Origin: Strigamia acuminata
Lineage: Eukaryota; Arthropoda; Chilopoda; Geophilomorpha; Linotaeniidae
DNA length: 60,000 nt
NCBI GenBank assembly: GCA_949358305.1
Contig: OX442318.1
Location: forward strand, 6,126,501 to 6,186,500
Direction: 5' to 3'
In this document: positions 1-10,763 of the stretch, piece after piece
Layout of the letters: every line of letters starts with the position of its first letter
Numbering within the stretch: position 1 is the stretch's first letter
Notes under the pieces: generated by a model
The model's input: the letters and a program-made list of their open reading frames with translations, nothing else
Told to the model about the DNA's origin: nothing
Database searches by the model: none
Translations under genes and position numbers: made by a program

Positions 1-145
1 AAAAAATGCGTTTAAGAGCCTAAAAAATGCATTTAAGAGCCTAAAAAATGCATTTAAGAGCCTAAAAAAATGCATTTAAGAGCCTAAAAAATGCATTTAA
101 GAGCCTAAAAAATGAATTTAAGAGCCTAAAAAATGCATTTTTTTA
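1..145. repeat. Short tandem repeat, ~21-bp unit, within WDR19 intron
   Basis: About six copies of a unit close to gcatttaagagcctaaaaaa run from the window edge. The array lies 3' of the last visible WDR19 exon, so it is intronic on the minus strand. Copies differ by one or two bases. Confidence 0.85.
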
Positions 146-175
146 AAAAAAAAAATTAAAAAAAAATTTCTTTAC

Positions 176-3100
176 GGGATTGTAAATAAATCCGTTATTT
201 TGTTCGTCAATTATCGCTAAATGAGATCCCGACAACTCCGGATACAAACATCGGATCCCCACACTGTGTCGATATTCATTCACAAACTGCCAATCTTCCA
301 AAAAAAAAAAATTAATCGTTCCCACCTGCAAAAAAATAAAAACAAACAAAAAATAACAACAACAACAACAAAAAAAAAAAAAAAAAAAAAACACAAACAT
401 CGGTTCCATAAATGAGAAAATCCGACGTCATCGCGTGACAAGTAATCCTCACGTCCGTGCTATCCTTATCCGGAAACAACCGCGACTCCCTCTCCTCAGC
501 CTCGCCGGATTCCCCTTCGATCTAAAACCAAAAACCCAAAATAAAATCAAACAAAACCCACAACAATTCGCTCTCCCACCATGCTCAATTGTATTTTCCC
601 CTCGAACAACACCGCCGAGTAGTCCCCATTCAACGACATGCTCTGAATCGTGCCCAAATACTCGCGGTCGCGCCAAACCTCGGGCCCGGTCTCGCCGAAC
701 ACGTAAAACCACGCCCGGTTGTTCATTCCGACGGCCAAATGGAACGGGCCGAGCGCGATGAAGCTCGGTTCGACTTCGACCGCGATTGTGACCGGCTTTT
801 CTTGTTCCACGTTGTTCGCGACGGTCACTTCGAGCAGGGAGGTCAAGTAAGCGATTCTGGTCGAGCACGAGTCGCCCAGGATCGGTAGTTTGCTTAAATA
901 GATGTGCACGTTGCCCGTGGTGGACGAGACGGCTAAGAGTTGTCCGTCGGGGCTCCAGTCGAGGTTGTCTAAGGCTCGTTCGTCGTCGAGGGTCAGCACG
1001 CTGTACATTTCGCGCAGGTTAGCGAGTTCGTGGACTTTGATGCTGGAGAGAATTATTAATTAGATTTAGTTTGTTGGATTTTTTGGGTTTTTAGTACCAA
1101 TTGTCGCCGCAAGATGCGGCTTTGCCGAGGGAGAATGAGACGGCGATGTGGGTTAGGATGTCGTGGTGGTTTTTGGTTTGGAATAGTTCCTAAGGAGAGA
1201 TGGATGGGGGGTTTTATTTTTGGGGTGAGGGAATGGAGGGTGGGTGGTTTGGCGACCGAGACACTGTGGTAGGTTTTTTTGGCAGTTTAAAATTGGGTTT
1301 GTTGTGTGTCGTAATGTATTTTTGTGTCTAAAGTGCAGTTTAGGTCTGGTGGGATATGTTTTTCATGAAAAACGTGCGTTTTTGCACGTTAAAATGCATT
1401 TTTTTGTCTGAAAACGTTGGTAATTTTGTAACAAAATACATTTTTGGGCTGAAAAAAAAACATTTCTGGTCTAAAAAAACTCATTTCTGATCGAAAAACT
1501 CATTTTTGGTCTAAAAATACTCATTTTTGGTCTAAAAATACTCATTTTTGGTCTAAAAATACTCATTTTTGGTCTAAAAATACTCATTTTTGGTCTAAAA
1601 ATACTCATTTTTGGTCTAAAAATACTCATTTTTGGTCTAAAAATACTCATTTTTGGTCTAAAAATACTCATTTTCGGTCTAAAATCACTCATTTTCGGTC
1701 TAAAATCACTCATTTTCGGTCTAAAATCACTCATTTTCGGTCTAAAATCACTCATTTTCGGTCTAAAATCACTCATTTTCGGTCTAAAATCACTCATTTT
1801 CGGTCTAAAATCACTCATTTTCGGTCTAAAATCACTCATTTTCGGTCTAAAAACCGATTTTTGAAGTAAATAAAAACAATTTCTGGTCTAAAAACATATT
1901 TTTGAAGTAAATAAAAACCATTTCTGGTCTAAAAACCTATTTTTGTCTAAAAAAAAACCATTTTTTGTCCACAAAATGAATTTTTGGTCTAAGAAAAGAA
2001 TTTTTGGTCTAAGAAATGAATTTTTGATCTAAGAAATGAATTTTTGGTCTAAGAAATGAATTTTTGGTCTAAGAAATGAATTTTTGGTCTAAGAAATGAA
2101 TTTTTGGTCTAAGAAATGAATTTTTGGTCTAAGAAATGAATTTTTTGTCTAAGAAATGAATTTTTGGTCTAAGAAATGAATTTTTGGTCTAAGAAATGAA
2201 TTTTTGGTCTAAGAAATGAATTTTTGGTCTAAGAAATGAATTTTTGCACAAATATGTGAAGTTTTGCATGCAATGAATTCTTTTTTCTTCTAAAAATATC
2301 TTTTTTGTTTTCCCTGATAGGAAGTTAATCTTCTACCAGTTGTCTCAGTTGCCTAAAACCCATATCCCGCCTCTACTAAAATAGCAAAACAATGTCTAAC
2401 TTGTCCGATTTCTTTCACATGAGTCGATATGGCAACAAAATAGCCATTAGAAAACCCAAGTAAAATATACCCGTCTCCAAACCTGCAATTAATAAATTCT
2501 TATACAAATTTCTCTTTCTTTTCTTCTTCTAAATATCACCATTTGTAATCGATTAAATTTCCATATCGCGGTTGAAATGCCAACTCGACCGGATTATCCG
2601 GGTCCTTCAAATTGAAAAGAAACAATGTCTTTTTTCCAAGTATCATGCTCACCTGAAATAAAATTTCGAAAATGATTTAAATGCTGGAAAACGGAGCAAC
2701 AAATCGAATAAAACGTACGGTGTTTTCTCCGACACTTCTTTGGTCTTGTTTCATCTCTGAAAATTGCATTTCGCTCGGCTCGGCTCGCAGCGCTGCCACT
2801 TGCAGATTGTCGCCCTCCACGTTGCTAATGGTCATTGTTTTGTCATCGCTGCCAAGTGCGAGGAGATTTTGTTGATTCCACACGCCGCATGTGATCCGTT
2901 TGTTGTGTTTACCGACGACAGGGATTTTTCTAAAGGAATTATTTGATTTTTATAGTAAAAATTGCATAAAATTGTAATTTTTTCATGGAAAAAATTACAC
3001 AAAAGTGGAAAAAAGTGGAAAAAATTACACAAAAGTGTGATTTTTCTAGAAAAATAGCACAAAATCGTAATTGTTTTAAAAAAAATGGCATAAAATTGTG

Positions 3101-3820
3101 ATTTTTATACGAAAAAATGGCAGAAAATTGTGTTTTTTATATGAAAAATGGGCAGAAAATTGTGATTTTATAGAAAAAATGTCATTTTTCTAGCAAATTT
3201 TGATATTCCTAGCAAATTACGTATAAATTTCTATAAAATCACAAATTATAATATATTGCCAAATTTTTTCTATTTTCTCAACTATACCTCGACGTTTGAT
3301 GATTATAAACGAGTAAATTTCCCTTAGAAGTGCCTATAGCCAACATATTAGACGATCTTGACCAGGTGAGAATAGTTGGAGAGTCCCTGAGTCCAGTATC
3401 AAGTTGAGTGACTCGTCCCGTGTTGTTATCCCACAAAAACACGAAGGGTGTTTTTTCATTTATCATCGCCAATGTGTCCCCATGTTTGTCCCAATCCAAC
3501 CCGATGCAATTTCTGCGCACGCAAAACGAAAAAGAAAAATCAATATCAATTATTTCTGTTTGTACCAACAAAATGTATGGAGTTTATACAAACCCTTGCA
3601 ACTGGAACTGTTCTTTCAGTTCCCCGTGCCTGTCGAATATGTTGACAGTGCCATTTGATCTGTAAATTAAATTAAATCACTTAATGTCAGAACTGTACGA
3701 GATTTCCAGGTTTTAGTGTTACCCAGCGGTCGCGAAGTAATTCCCGCTCGATCTTTGCCACCGAAAAATTACCGATCCGCTGCCGTGGATTCTTTCAGTA
3801 GCTGTGAAAACACGTTTCAT
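176..3820 (-). CDS. WDR19: WD repeat-containing protein 19 / IFT144, N-terminal part (runs off window)
   Basis: Core subunit of the intraflagellar transport A complex, acting in retrograde transport in cilia. Ten exons are visible: 3723-3820, 3594-3659, 3288-3512, 2719-2929, 2540-2652, 2401-2482, 1098-1189, 580-1042, 399-521 and 176-325. They join in frame to 541 residues, and the family is about 1340 long. The start [15 protein letters not shown] matches the family N-terminus. WD-propeller motifs such as MDWDKxGD-like [40 protein letters not shown] and [18 protein letters not shown] follow in the expected order, ending near [13 protein letters not shown]. Every splice phase closes. The C-terminal TPR-like half lies beyond base 1. 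Intron 6 (1190-2400) is swollen by two minisatellites. Identity rests on recalled family sequence; a different IFT-A WD protein is unlikely. Confidence 0.93.
1480..1855. repeat. 21-bp minisatellite in WDR19 intron 6
   Basis: About 17 copies of a 21-bp unit occur in two blocks, one built on tcatttttggtctaaaaata and one on tcattttcggtctaaaatca. A sharp switch near 1675 suggests two local expansions. The unit length is a multiple of three, so it gives a spurious minus-strand reading frame. Confidence 0.95.
1975..2260. repeat. 20-bp minisatellite in WDR19 intron 6
   Basis: About 13 nearly identical copies of gaatttttggtctaagaaat. It shares the ttttggtcta core with the neighbouring 21-bp array, so the two probably derive from one seed. 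Confidence 0.95.
2945..3240. repeat. Degenerate AT-rich tandem repeat in WDR19 intron 3
   Basis: Loosely repeated units of about 25-30 bases (aaattgtgatttttatagaaa-like) fill the intron between the exons at 2929 and 3288. Copies are diverged and the unit boundary is unclear. Confidence 0.7.
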
Positions 3821-4287
3821 TTTCAAATTTTTCCAAACCAACTGTTGAATCGGTTGATATTAACGTAGTTCAGTCACTTTTCTGGTTGTGCCATTTTGTA
3901 AACAAGGAATGCGCGGCACAAACATATCGGAAGTTCTAAAAAATCTCACCAGAGTATTCCGAAAAACAAAAATTTCTATTTTAATAAACATTCAGATAAT
4001 TTTCTTTATTTTAATTCCAGAAACAACAATAATCATCTCTACATTATTAACAAAAATTAAATTTTGTGAAATAATCGATAGAAATATATAAAACTTCGTC
4101 AATTCGCCACTATAGTCACCAACAGCGCACCACCAACGGCGCGCCATTTAAACCTCAACCAAAATGGCCGAAAACACCCAAAACAAAAACAAAGAAAACT
4201 CCTTCGACGACAAAAAAAATTGACTTTAATACTGAAAATCATAAAATACATTAAATAATAAAAAAAAAAAAAAAATTTTTAAAAAGT
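3821..4287. other. Gap between FMO 3' end and WDR19 start
   Basis: Both neighbours are on the minus strand, so this should hold the FMO 3' untranslated region and polyadenylation site and the WDR19 promoter and 5' leader. An A-rich tract sits at 4259-4275. No reading frame here looks real, and no clear promoter motif was recognised. Confidence 0.6.
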
Positions 4288-7200
4288 TCAACCCGTGTAT
4301 ACATAATTGTAGACGTACGCCACAGCGGCAGATGTGAGTATTATAGCCAACCAAGTCGGTAATTCCGACCGACCAAATCCATTATGCGATCTTCTACTCC
4401 CGCACATTAACCCATTATCACTCCCCGCCGGATTTCTCATCGACTGCAACCTCCTGTTGACATTCATAATGGCGCACCGCGCGCCAGCCCACGAATGGCG
4501 GCCCTGCAGTCGATACTGGTACGACACCAACGGCCCCCAATAACAGGCCTTGAACAGGCGCGGGTCGGTCATGGCTAAATACCAAAGATTCGGCTTCGAT
4601 TCGATAAAACTCGCCAGTTCGTCCATATAAGGCAGGAAATTGATTATGAGCGACTGGTAGCGCACGAAACTGCGCACGCGCGGCGCCTGGTCGTGTTGTT
4701 TTTGAATGTCGGCCAACATGGAGGCTTTGCTGGGCAGTTTGCACTCGCCGCGGAACACCCGGGCGACCCAGCGCGCCTGCATTTCGCTGACCGGAAAGGC
4801 GGCGCCGACCACGCGGAACAGACCGATGACGGCCAGGCAGGCGTGGTCGCACGCGACGGGGAAAACGTTCTTGTAGAGGCGGATCGTGAATCCGTCGATG
4901 AATTGCATGTCGCAGAGGAATGGATAGAGGGGGTCGAAGCCGGTGGCCATTATCACTATGTCCACTTCGTATTCGATGTGGGGTTCCTCGGTGAAGCGTA
5001 CGCCGTGCCGGGTGAAGTGCAGCACGGGCCCCTTGACGACCACTTCGCCGCGCTGCACGCACTCGATTATCATGTCGTTGAGGATGCCGGGTGGGTGGCA
5101 GTCGTCTTCGTATTGGGTCACGCCCAGGGAGACGTCCATTTGGTTCCGCACCTAATTACAAAATACCAGAGTCAGCTTTTGCAATAGAACTTGGATATGC
5201 AGACTTTTTTTTGTTTTATTTTTATTATTTTTTGCAAATTTTTGCTGTTTTTACTTGAAAAAGAAAGACGATAATTAGGTTTTGCAATTTTGCAGCCAAA
5301 TATGCAGTTCATTGCAATTTTGCACGCAAATATGGAGTTCTTTGCAAATTAGTACTCAAATGTTGCAATTTTGCACCAAAATATGGAGTTCTTTGCAATT
5401 TTGCACCCAAATATGGAATTCTTTGCAAATTAGTATTCAAATGTTGCTATTTTGCACCAAAATATGGAGTTCTTTGCAATTTTGCACCCAAATATGGAAT
5501 TCTTTGCAATTTTGCACACAAATATGGAATTCTTTGCAAATTAGCACTGAATGTTGCAATTTTGCATCCAAATATTGAGTTCTTTGCAAATTAGCACTGA
5601 ATGTTGCAATTTTGCATCCAAATATTGAGTTCTTTGCAAATTAGTACTCAAATGTTGCAATTTTGCACCAAAATATGGAATTCTTTGCAATTTTGCACAC
5701 AAATATGGAGTTCTTTGCAAATTAGTACTCAAATGTTGCAATTTTGCACCAAAGTATGAAGTTCTTTGCAATTTTGCACCAAAATATGGAGTTCTTTGCA
5801 AATTAGCACTCAGTGTTGCAATTTTTGCCAAAAAAATTGCACTGCAATACGCAAAATTGCAATTATTCAATTTAAACAATTCATTTTTAACATCTTTACT
5901 CTTTACGTCCTTAATCAATACTTACAGCAAAGCCTTGAAGTGTATTAAAAATATTCCTCGGCAGCATTTGGAACAACTGGTGATGCCACCGCGTATTTTT
6001 AAAATCTAGAGGAATCCCATTCTCACACAACCGTGGGTAAATTTTCGTTTTCCTTCTAACACTCACATACACCTAGAAAACACAAAGAAAAATTACTCAA
6101 AAACATTTAATAAATTAATCAATTTATTAATTCTATTACCGTATTTGAGTATTTGCTCAACTCTACCGCGATATCTGCACTGGAATTGCCCATTCCAACC
6201 ACCAAAACCTTCTTTCCTTCAAACCCTCGATGATCCTTGTAATCATGCGAGTGAAGTATCCGTCCTTCGTAGTCCGCCATTCCGGGCATCTGTGGTATGT
6301 GCGGATATGTGTAGAGTCCGGTACAAATCGACACGGCATCAAACACCTCATCCCACACGTCACCCTGAATCAATTAGAAAGCAAATTCAACTTGTTATTT
6401 CTCACAATTTCTTAGCATTTTTCGATCGTTTCGTATTCAAGGCGCGTGCACTTTATGACGCAGCGTGATGAGCCATTGTCCCGTGACCGCGTGATCTCGC
6501 GTCTTGCGAACGAGAACCACTTCGTGACTTAGATGCAGGTGAGTTTGAAGCCGATTTGATTCCGAGTACATTTCGAGGTACATGGCCAGGCATTCCCTCG
6601 GCATGAACTCCGGAAACTCGTCCGGCGGTGGATAGTCGCTGAAAGCCGTCATTTCTTTGCTCGTGTTGGCAATCGTGGAGCGCATCACTGAAGGCACGCT
6701 CCCGCATTTTGTTTCTCTACAAGTAGAATAATAGTAATAATAATACTAATAATAATAATCAACCTACAAGATAATCAGTTTTTAATAAAGTTAATTCCTT
6801 CATTTTTGTCAACCACACACTGGAAAAGAAAGGAAAGGAAACTGATGGAATAGCCGCGTAATTAAATTATCCGCTGATATTTGGCCACAAAAAAATAGGT
6901 GCATTTTTGTTTGAATGTGCATTTTTTCATCTGAAACTGCATTCTCTCACATAAAACTGCATTATTTCTGCATTTTTCCATACGAAACAGCATTTTTTCA
7001 CATGAAACTGCATTTTTTCACATGAAACTGCATTTTTTCACATGAAACTGCAGTTTTTCTGCATTTTTTTTATATAAAACTGCATTATTTCTGCATTTTT
7101 ACATGTGAAACTGCATTATTCCACCGGAAAATGCATTGTTTTGTGTAAATACGCAATTACTTCAGCTTAAAACGAATTTATTTCCCAAAGAAATCTATTT

Positions 7201-7620
7201 TTTCGCCTGCGAATATAACTTTCCCAATTTAAAAAATATATATTTTTTGATTAAAAATTTTGGTTTTGGAATAAAATTGCCTCCTGGAGCCGCAACAACT
7301 GCGACAACTGCAATAACTCATAAACCCGCTCCTGATTCACGAGCCCCTCTAGTCTATCGACGACGCTATTACGCTATTCCTTTTTAAAAGAACGAGATCT
7401 ATTTTTCTTCTTCCGAGTTTCCTTCTCTTTGCTGTTGCTCTTTGCTGTTGCTCTAAATCATGCAAACTTACTTGAATTGCCACACTCCGCCGACCAGATT
7501 AGTTTTTTCGTAGCACTCCGCCCTGAGTCCGACCTCGAGAAAGGACTTGAGAGCGACGAGACCGCTGGCCCCGGCCCCAATCACGGCTACGCGTCGGTTG
7601 ATCGGTTCGACTGGAAACAT
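4288..7620 (-). CDS. Flavin-containing monooxygenase (FMO family)
   Basis: NADPH- and FAD-dependent oxygenation of soft nucleophiles (N or S) at the ER membrane. Five coding exons: 7472-7620, 6452-6716, 6140-6364, 5926-6072 and 4288-5151. They total 1650 nt, or 549 residues, slightly over the usual ~530. The FAD-binding GAGASG lies near residue 14. The FMO-like NTSKEMTAFSDYPPP follows, then the NADP-binding GMGNSSADIAVELS and the family motif ATGFDPLYPF. The C-terminus has a hydrophobic anchor (LPTWLAIILTSAAVAYVYNY) typical of microsomal FMOs. A 5' exon at 7737-7752 (start 7752) spliced to 7658 would extend the same frame by 18 residues; the shorter start was chosen because FMO N-termini are normally very short. 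The substrate and the paralogue cannot be told from sequence alone. Confidence 0.92.
5275..5835. repeat. Compound minisatellite in FMO intron 4
   Basis: Units of about 29 bases alternate between ttgcaattttgcaccaaaat-type and ttgcaaattagtactcaaat-type, each followed by atggagttcttt. Alternation of the two kinds gives an imperfect higher-order pattern. It is purely intronic, between the exons ending at 5151 and 5926. Confidence 0.9.
6895..7140. repeat. 20-bp minisatellite in FMO intron 1
   Basis: About ten copies of a unit near ctgcattttttcacatgaaa, best conserved at 6985-7050 and degenerate at both ends. Confidence 0.88.
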
Positions 7621-7752
7621 GGATATGTTGCGGTCAGCGTCATGATGTAAACAGCCAACTAAGAAGTGGGCAAGGCTGCGATTTTAAGCCTTATTTGCGC
7701 CGATTTCTTATCGTCATTCTAAATTTATGTGCTTACCGCAATCATCCGGCAT

Positions 7753-9063
7753 TAGTCTTGAGAATGCGTCCACAAGCTGGAAAAGTTTATCTTTTACAAC
7801 TGACACGAAATTGACAAGTTACTTAGGTTGTAGAAAAATTTTTTTCAATCATCTTCTTGTGTAGTAGAACGGACGATTGAATTGAAACAATTGATTTTCT
7901 CTGTGCTATATGCGTAGTTCAAACTTGCTCTAGTCGCATGCGCTGCGCTTCTTCTGTTGCGTTGCTCACATGCAGGATTCATTGTTGGGGCAAGTGTTCA
8001 CAGATGGCTCTGCTTGCAAATGGCGGATTTTGAATGGAATGGGGGGTTTTGGGGCTGAAATTGTTGAATTAGACAATAGAAATTGTAGTTTTTGTCGAAA
8101 AAGATTAAATTTTGCAATAGAATTGTAGTTTTTGTCGAAAAAGATTAAATTTTGCAATAGAATTGTAGTTTTTGTCGAAAAAGATTAAATTTTGCAATAG
8201 AATTGTAGTTTTTGTCTAGAAATGTAAAATTTTATAATAGAAATTGTAGTTTTTGTCTATAAATGTAAAATTTTATAATAGAAATTGTAGTTTTTGTCTA
8301 GAAGTTCTAGTTTTTGTCTAGAAATTGTAGTTTTTGTCTAAAATTGTAGTTTTTGTCTAGAAATTGTAGTTTTTGTCTAGAAATTGTAGTTTTTGTCTAG
8401 AAATTGTAGTTTTTGTCTAGAAATTGTAGTTTTTGTCTAGAAATATCAAATTTTACAATAGATAATGTAGTTTTTGTCTAAAATTATCAAATTTTACAAT
8501 AAACTTTGTAGTTTTTGTCTAAAATTATCAAATTTTACAATAAACATTGTAGTTTTTGTCTAGAAATATCAAATTTTACAATAGATAATGTAGTTTTTGT
8601 CTAAAATTATCAAATTTTACAATAAACTTTGTAGTTTTTGTCTAAAATTATCAAATTTTACAATAAACTTTGTAGTTTTTGTCTAAAATTATCAAATTTT
8701 ACAATAAACATTGTAGTTTTTGTTTAAAAATATCAAAATACCTCATGGTTTTATTATGAGAGCACAAGAAACACAAAACAAATTCTTAATTCAATAATAT
8801 TTATTTAAAACAAAATAAACAAAAAATAAAAATAAAATTTCAATCTTCTTCATAATTATTTACCTAACGATCTTCCTACACCATGAAAAACCAAAAATTA
8901 AACATTTTCAAACCAACCTTAACCACTAAATTTACCAAATAACTAATCAAAACACAAAATCCTCTCAACAGCCGTCAAAATCTTCATCTCAGAGTCCCCA
9001 TCATTTTCTTAAAATTATCACCACCGCAACCTTAGATTAAACATTAAAAAAGCTGCATTGACG
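7753..9063. other. FMO upstream region and 8.06-8.75 kb minisatellite
   Basis: The first 300 bases should contain the FMO promoter. From about 8060 to 8745 there is a tandem array of a 20-35 base unit built on ttgtagtttttgtctagaaa, with longer variants that add atcaaattttacaataaac. The remainder (8750-9063) is AT-rich and includes the likely 3' untranslated region of the minus-strand gene ending at 9064. No gene was seen. Confidence 0.8.
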
Positions 9064-9767
9064 CTAAGCATAATAATTCCTAAATCTCAAATTAAATAAC
9101 CAAATTAAAATACCGAAAACATCGCAATGCGGTTTGCAAAACGTCGGTGTTTTTATAACAGTCCCGCAGCTAACACAAGCATTTCCTTTCTTCCCGAACA
9201 AAAGACATTTGTGACACGCCGCCATTCCCACGCCGTAAACACCGCAGTGGGGACACGGTACGCCTCGTTTACAGTAATTACTGCAGTAATGACACATAAC
9301 TAAACGTCTAATATTCGTTGGTTCTGCAAATACATAATAAATTCAACCAAATATTCATCACTGAGTAAAATACCAACCGCTTAAACCAAGAGACTGATGA
9401 GTTATTGATGGAGAACTTTCTCCCGCACCTCTACCTGGAAAAGTAAGCGATGAGTTATCCGTCTAATTACAATTTTAAAATCTGCATTTTATACCACGGA
9501 ATAGGAAAAAATACCAGGATAAGAAGGCAACAACGACTAAGAGGCACAGAAAAACGATTATTGCGAGAGTAATGTGCCATTTTTCACTTGTGTCGTGTGT
9601 TGTGGAACCGGTGTCGTCAACAATCAGTGGAGATGCGTCCGCAAAGGCCTAAGAGGATGAAAATAAAGTATATTTTGAATTAATTTGATTCATTATACCT
9701 TTTGATTGCTGTTTGGTTCAATTGACGACATTAAAGTATCAGTTGTAACAGATATTCTGGCTGCCAT
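9064..9767 (-). CDS. Small single-pass membrane protein with Cys-rich tail, unrecognised
   Basis: Four exons (9699-9767, 9498-9648, 9378-9434, 9064-9323) join in phase to 178 residues. The N-terminal ~45 residues are Ser/Thr-rich. A strong hydrophobic segment follows (ITLAIIVFLCLLVVVAFLSW, about residues 50-69). The C-terminal half has about 12 cysteines, many as CxxC pairs (CHYC, CPHC, CHKC, CVSC), which looks like paired zinc-binding knuckles facing the cytosol. No cleavable signal peptide is evident, so it may be a reverse-anchored type III protein. The end is uncertain: a further GT-AG intron (about 9076-9119) would replace the last residues. I do not recognise the family and give no function. 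It is divergent with the next gene, the two start codons being 201 bases apart. Confidence 0.6.
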
Positions 9768-9898
9768 TACTGTTTTGGATGTTGTTTGTTGGGTTGTGTT
9801 GGACCGACGTATTGTCGAGTCTGTGACGTTTGTCGTACGTTAGCTACAATCAATACTGTTTTAGAAACGTTGAAGCAACGTTTACACTTTCTGCGGGG

Positions 9899-9908
9899 TA
9901 TATATATC
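9899..9908 (+). promoter_or_regulatory. TATA-like element upstream of 9969 gene
   Basis: A tatatatatc tract preceded by cgggg lies about 60 bases before the chosen ATG at 9969. That spacing suits a TATA box with a short leader. It also sits inside the gap shared with the divergent gene. Confidence 0.45.
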
Positions 9909-9968
9909 ACAGGAGTGAGAGAACATTTTATTTCTGTTCGATTTCTAGTCAGCTTTGAGTCTTTGACA

Positions 9969-10325
9969 ATGAATGCCGCGATTATTGATTCCGATGCAAT
10001 GGTGACACCGAAAGTTAAACTTTACCAATCATGGCGTCGCGAAATGCTGTTGCATAACGCCAGAGTGAGGCTAGAAAAAGAAAGAGCGTCACGACGCTCT
10101 CGCAGAGAGTTTATGGGCACTAGCGAAATGTCGGATGAATTTGAAAGATTCATTGGAAGTTCTGACGACCCTATTGAGTCCGAAGATGAGGAATTCGGAG
10201 AGCTGGAGTATGAAACATATTTGTTTTATAAAAGAATCTGTAAAAAACTACCGGTATGTTTTATTATTCTGTGTTTCATTATTTATGTTTTTGTTCAGAT
10301 CTACGAAGCCAAAAATCATAATTGA
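9969..10325 (+). CDS. Small C-terminally anchored acidic/basic protein, unrecognised
   Basis: One reading frame of 118 residues from ATG 9969. An in-frame ATG at 9786 exists, but it would place the start almost on top of the divergent gene and before the TATA-like site. The protein has a basic helical stretch (NARVRLEKERASRRSRR), an acidic stretch (DPIESEDEEFGELEYE), then a hydrophobic segment (VCFIILCFIIYVFVQ) near the C-terminus. That segment coincides exactly with a perfect-looking 45-nt intron, 10254-10298 (gtatgt...ttgttcag), whose removal keeps the frame and deletes the membrane anchor. So the product could be membrane-anchored, soluble or both. The family was not recognised. Confidence 0.55.
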   Translation: MNAAIIDSDAMVTPKVKLYQSWRREMLLHNARVRLEKERASRRSRREFMGTSEMSDEFERFIGSSDDPIESEDEEFGELEYETYLFYKRICKKLPVCFIILCFIIYVFVQIYEAKNHN

Positions 10326-10505
10326 AATAAATATTTACACTTAATGTCTTAATACCTAATTTATTGTACAATAAAAATTGAATTTCTTCATTTCAGTTAC
10401 ATTTTGCATCCAAACTATTTGAAATAAATATTTACACGTAATGTCTTAAGCCCTTATTGTACAATAAAATTAAAATTTTTTTACATTTTGCATCCAAACA
10501 ATTTT
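10321..10505. repeat. Direct duplication of 3' flank (~95 bp, two copies)
   Basis: The stretch starting gaaataaatatttacac at 10324 recurs at about 10421. Both copies are followed by aatgtctta, ttgtacaataaaa and ttacattttgcatccaaac. The first copy directly follows the stop codon of the gene ending at 10325, so its polyadenylation region has been duplicated. Confidence 0.85.
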
Positions 10506-10763
10506 CTTTTCGATCTAACCTCCCGTCTTGTTCTTTTGTTGTCGACTTTCCACACCGCAGGACGCCATAGTCGCGCATTGATCCACCAGACTGGGAACTA
10601 CACAGCAATGCATCAACAAAATTAAACAAATGAATATAAAATATAAATATAAAATATGTTTACTAACAAATTGCCATACAAATTTTCATTAAAATAAAAT
10701 CTTTCGGCCGTTTTACACTTTTTTCTAACGTCGCCCATTTTCCAGTAAGAAAAGTCTTTTCTG

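Noticed and set aside
1471-1839. 122-codon Met-Ser-x-Phe-Arg-Pro-Lys repeat frame
   Set aside because: 21-bp repeat translation inside a WDR19 intron.
4418-5187. Long frames on both strands overlapping FMO exon 5
   Set aside because: Shadows of a GC-rich exon. Only the frame with ATGFDPLYPF and a C-terminal anchor continues the upstream exons.
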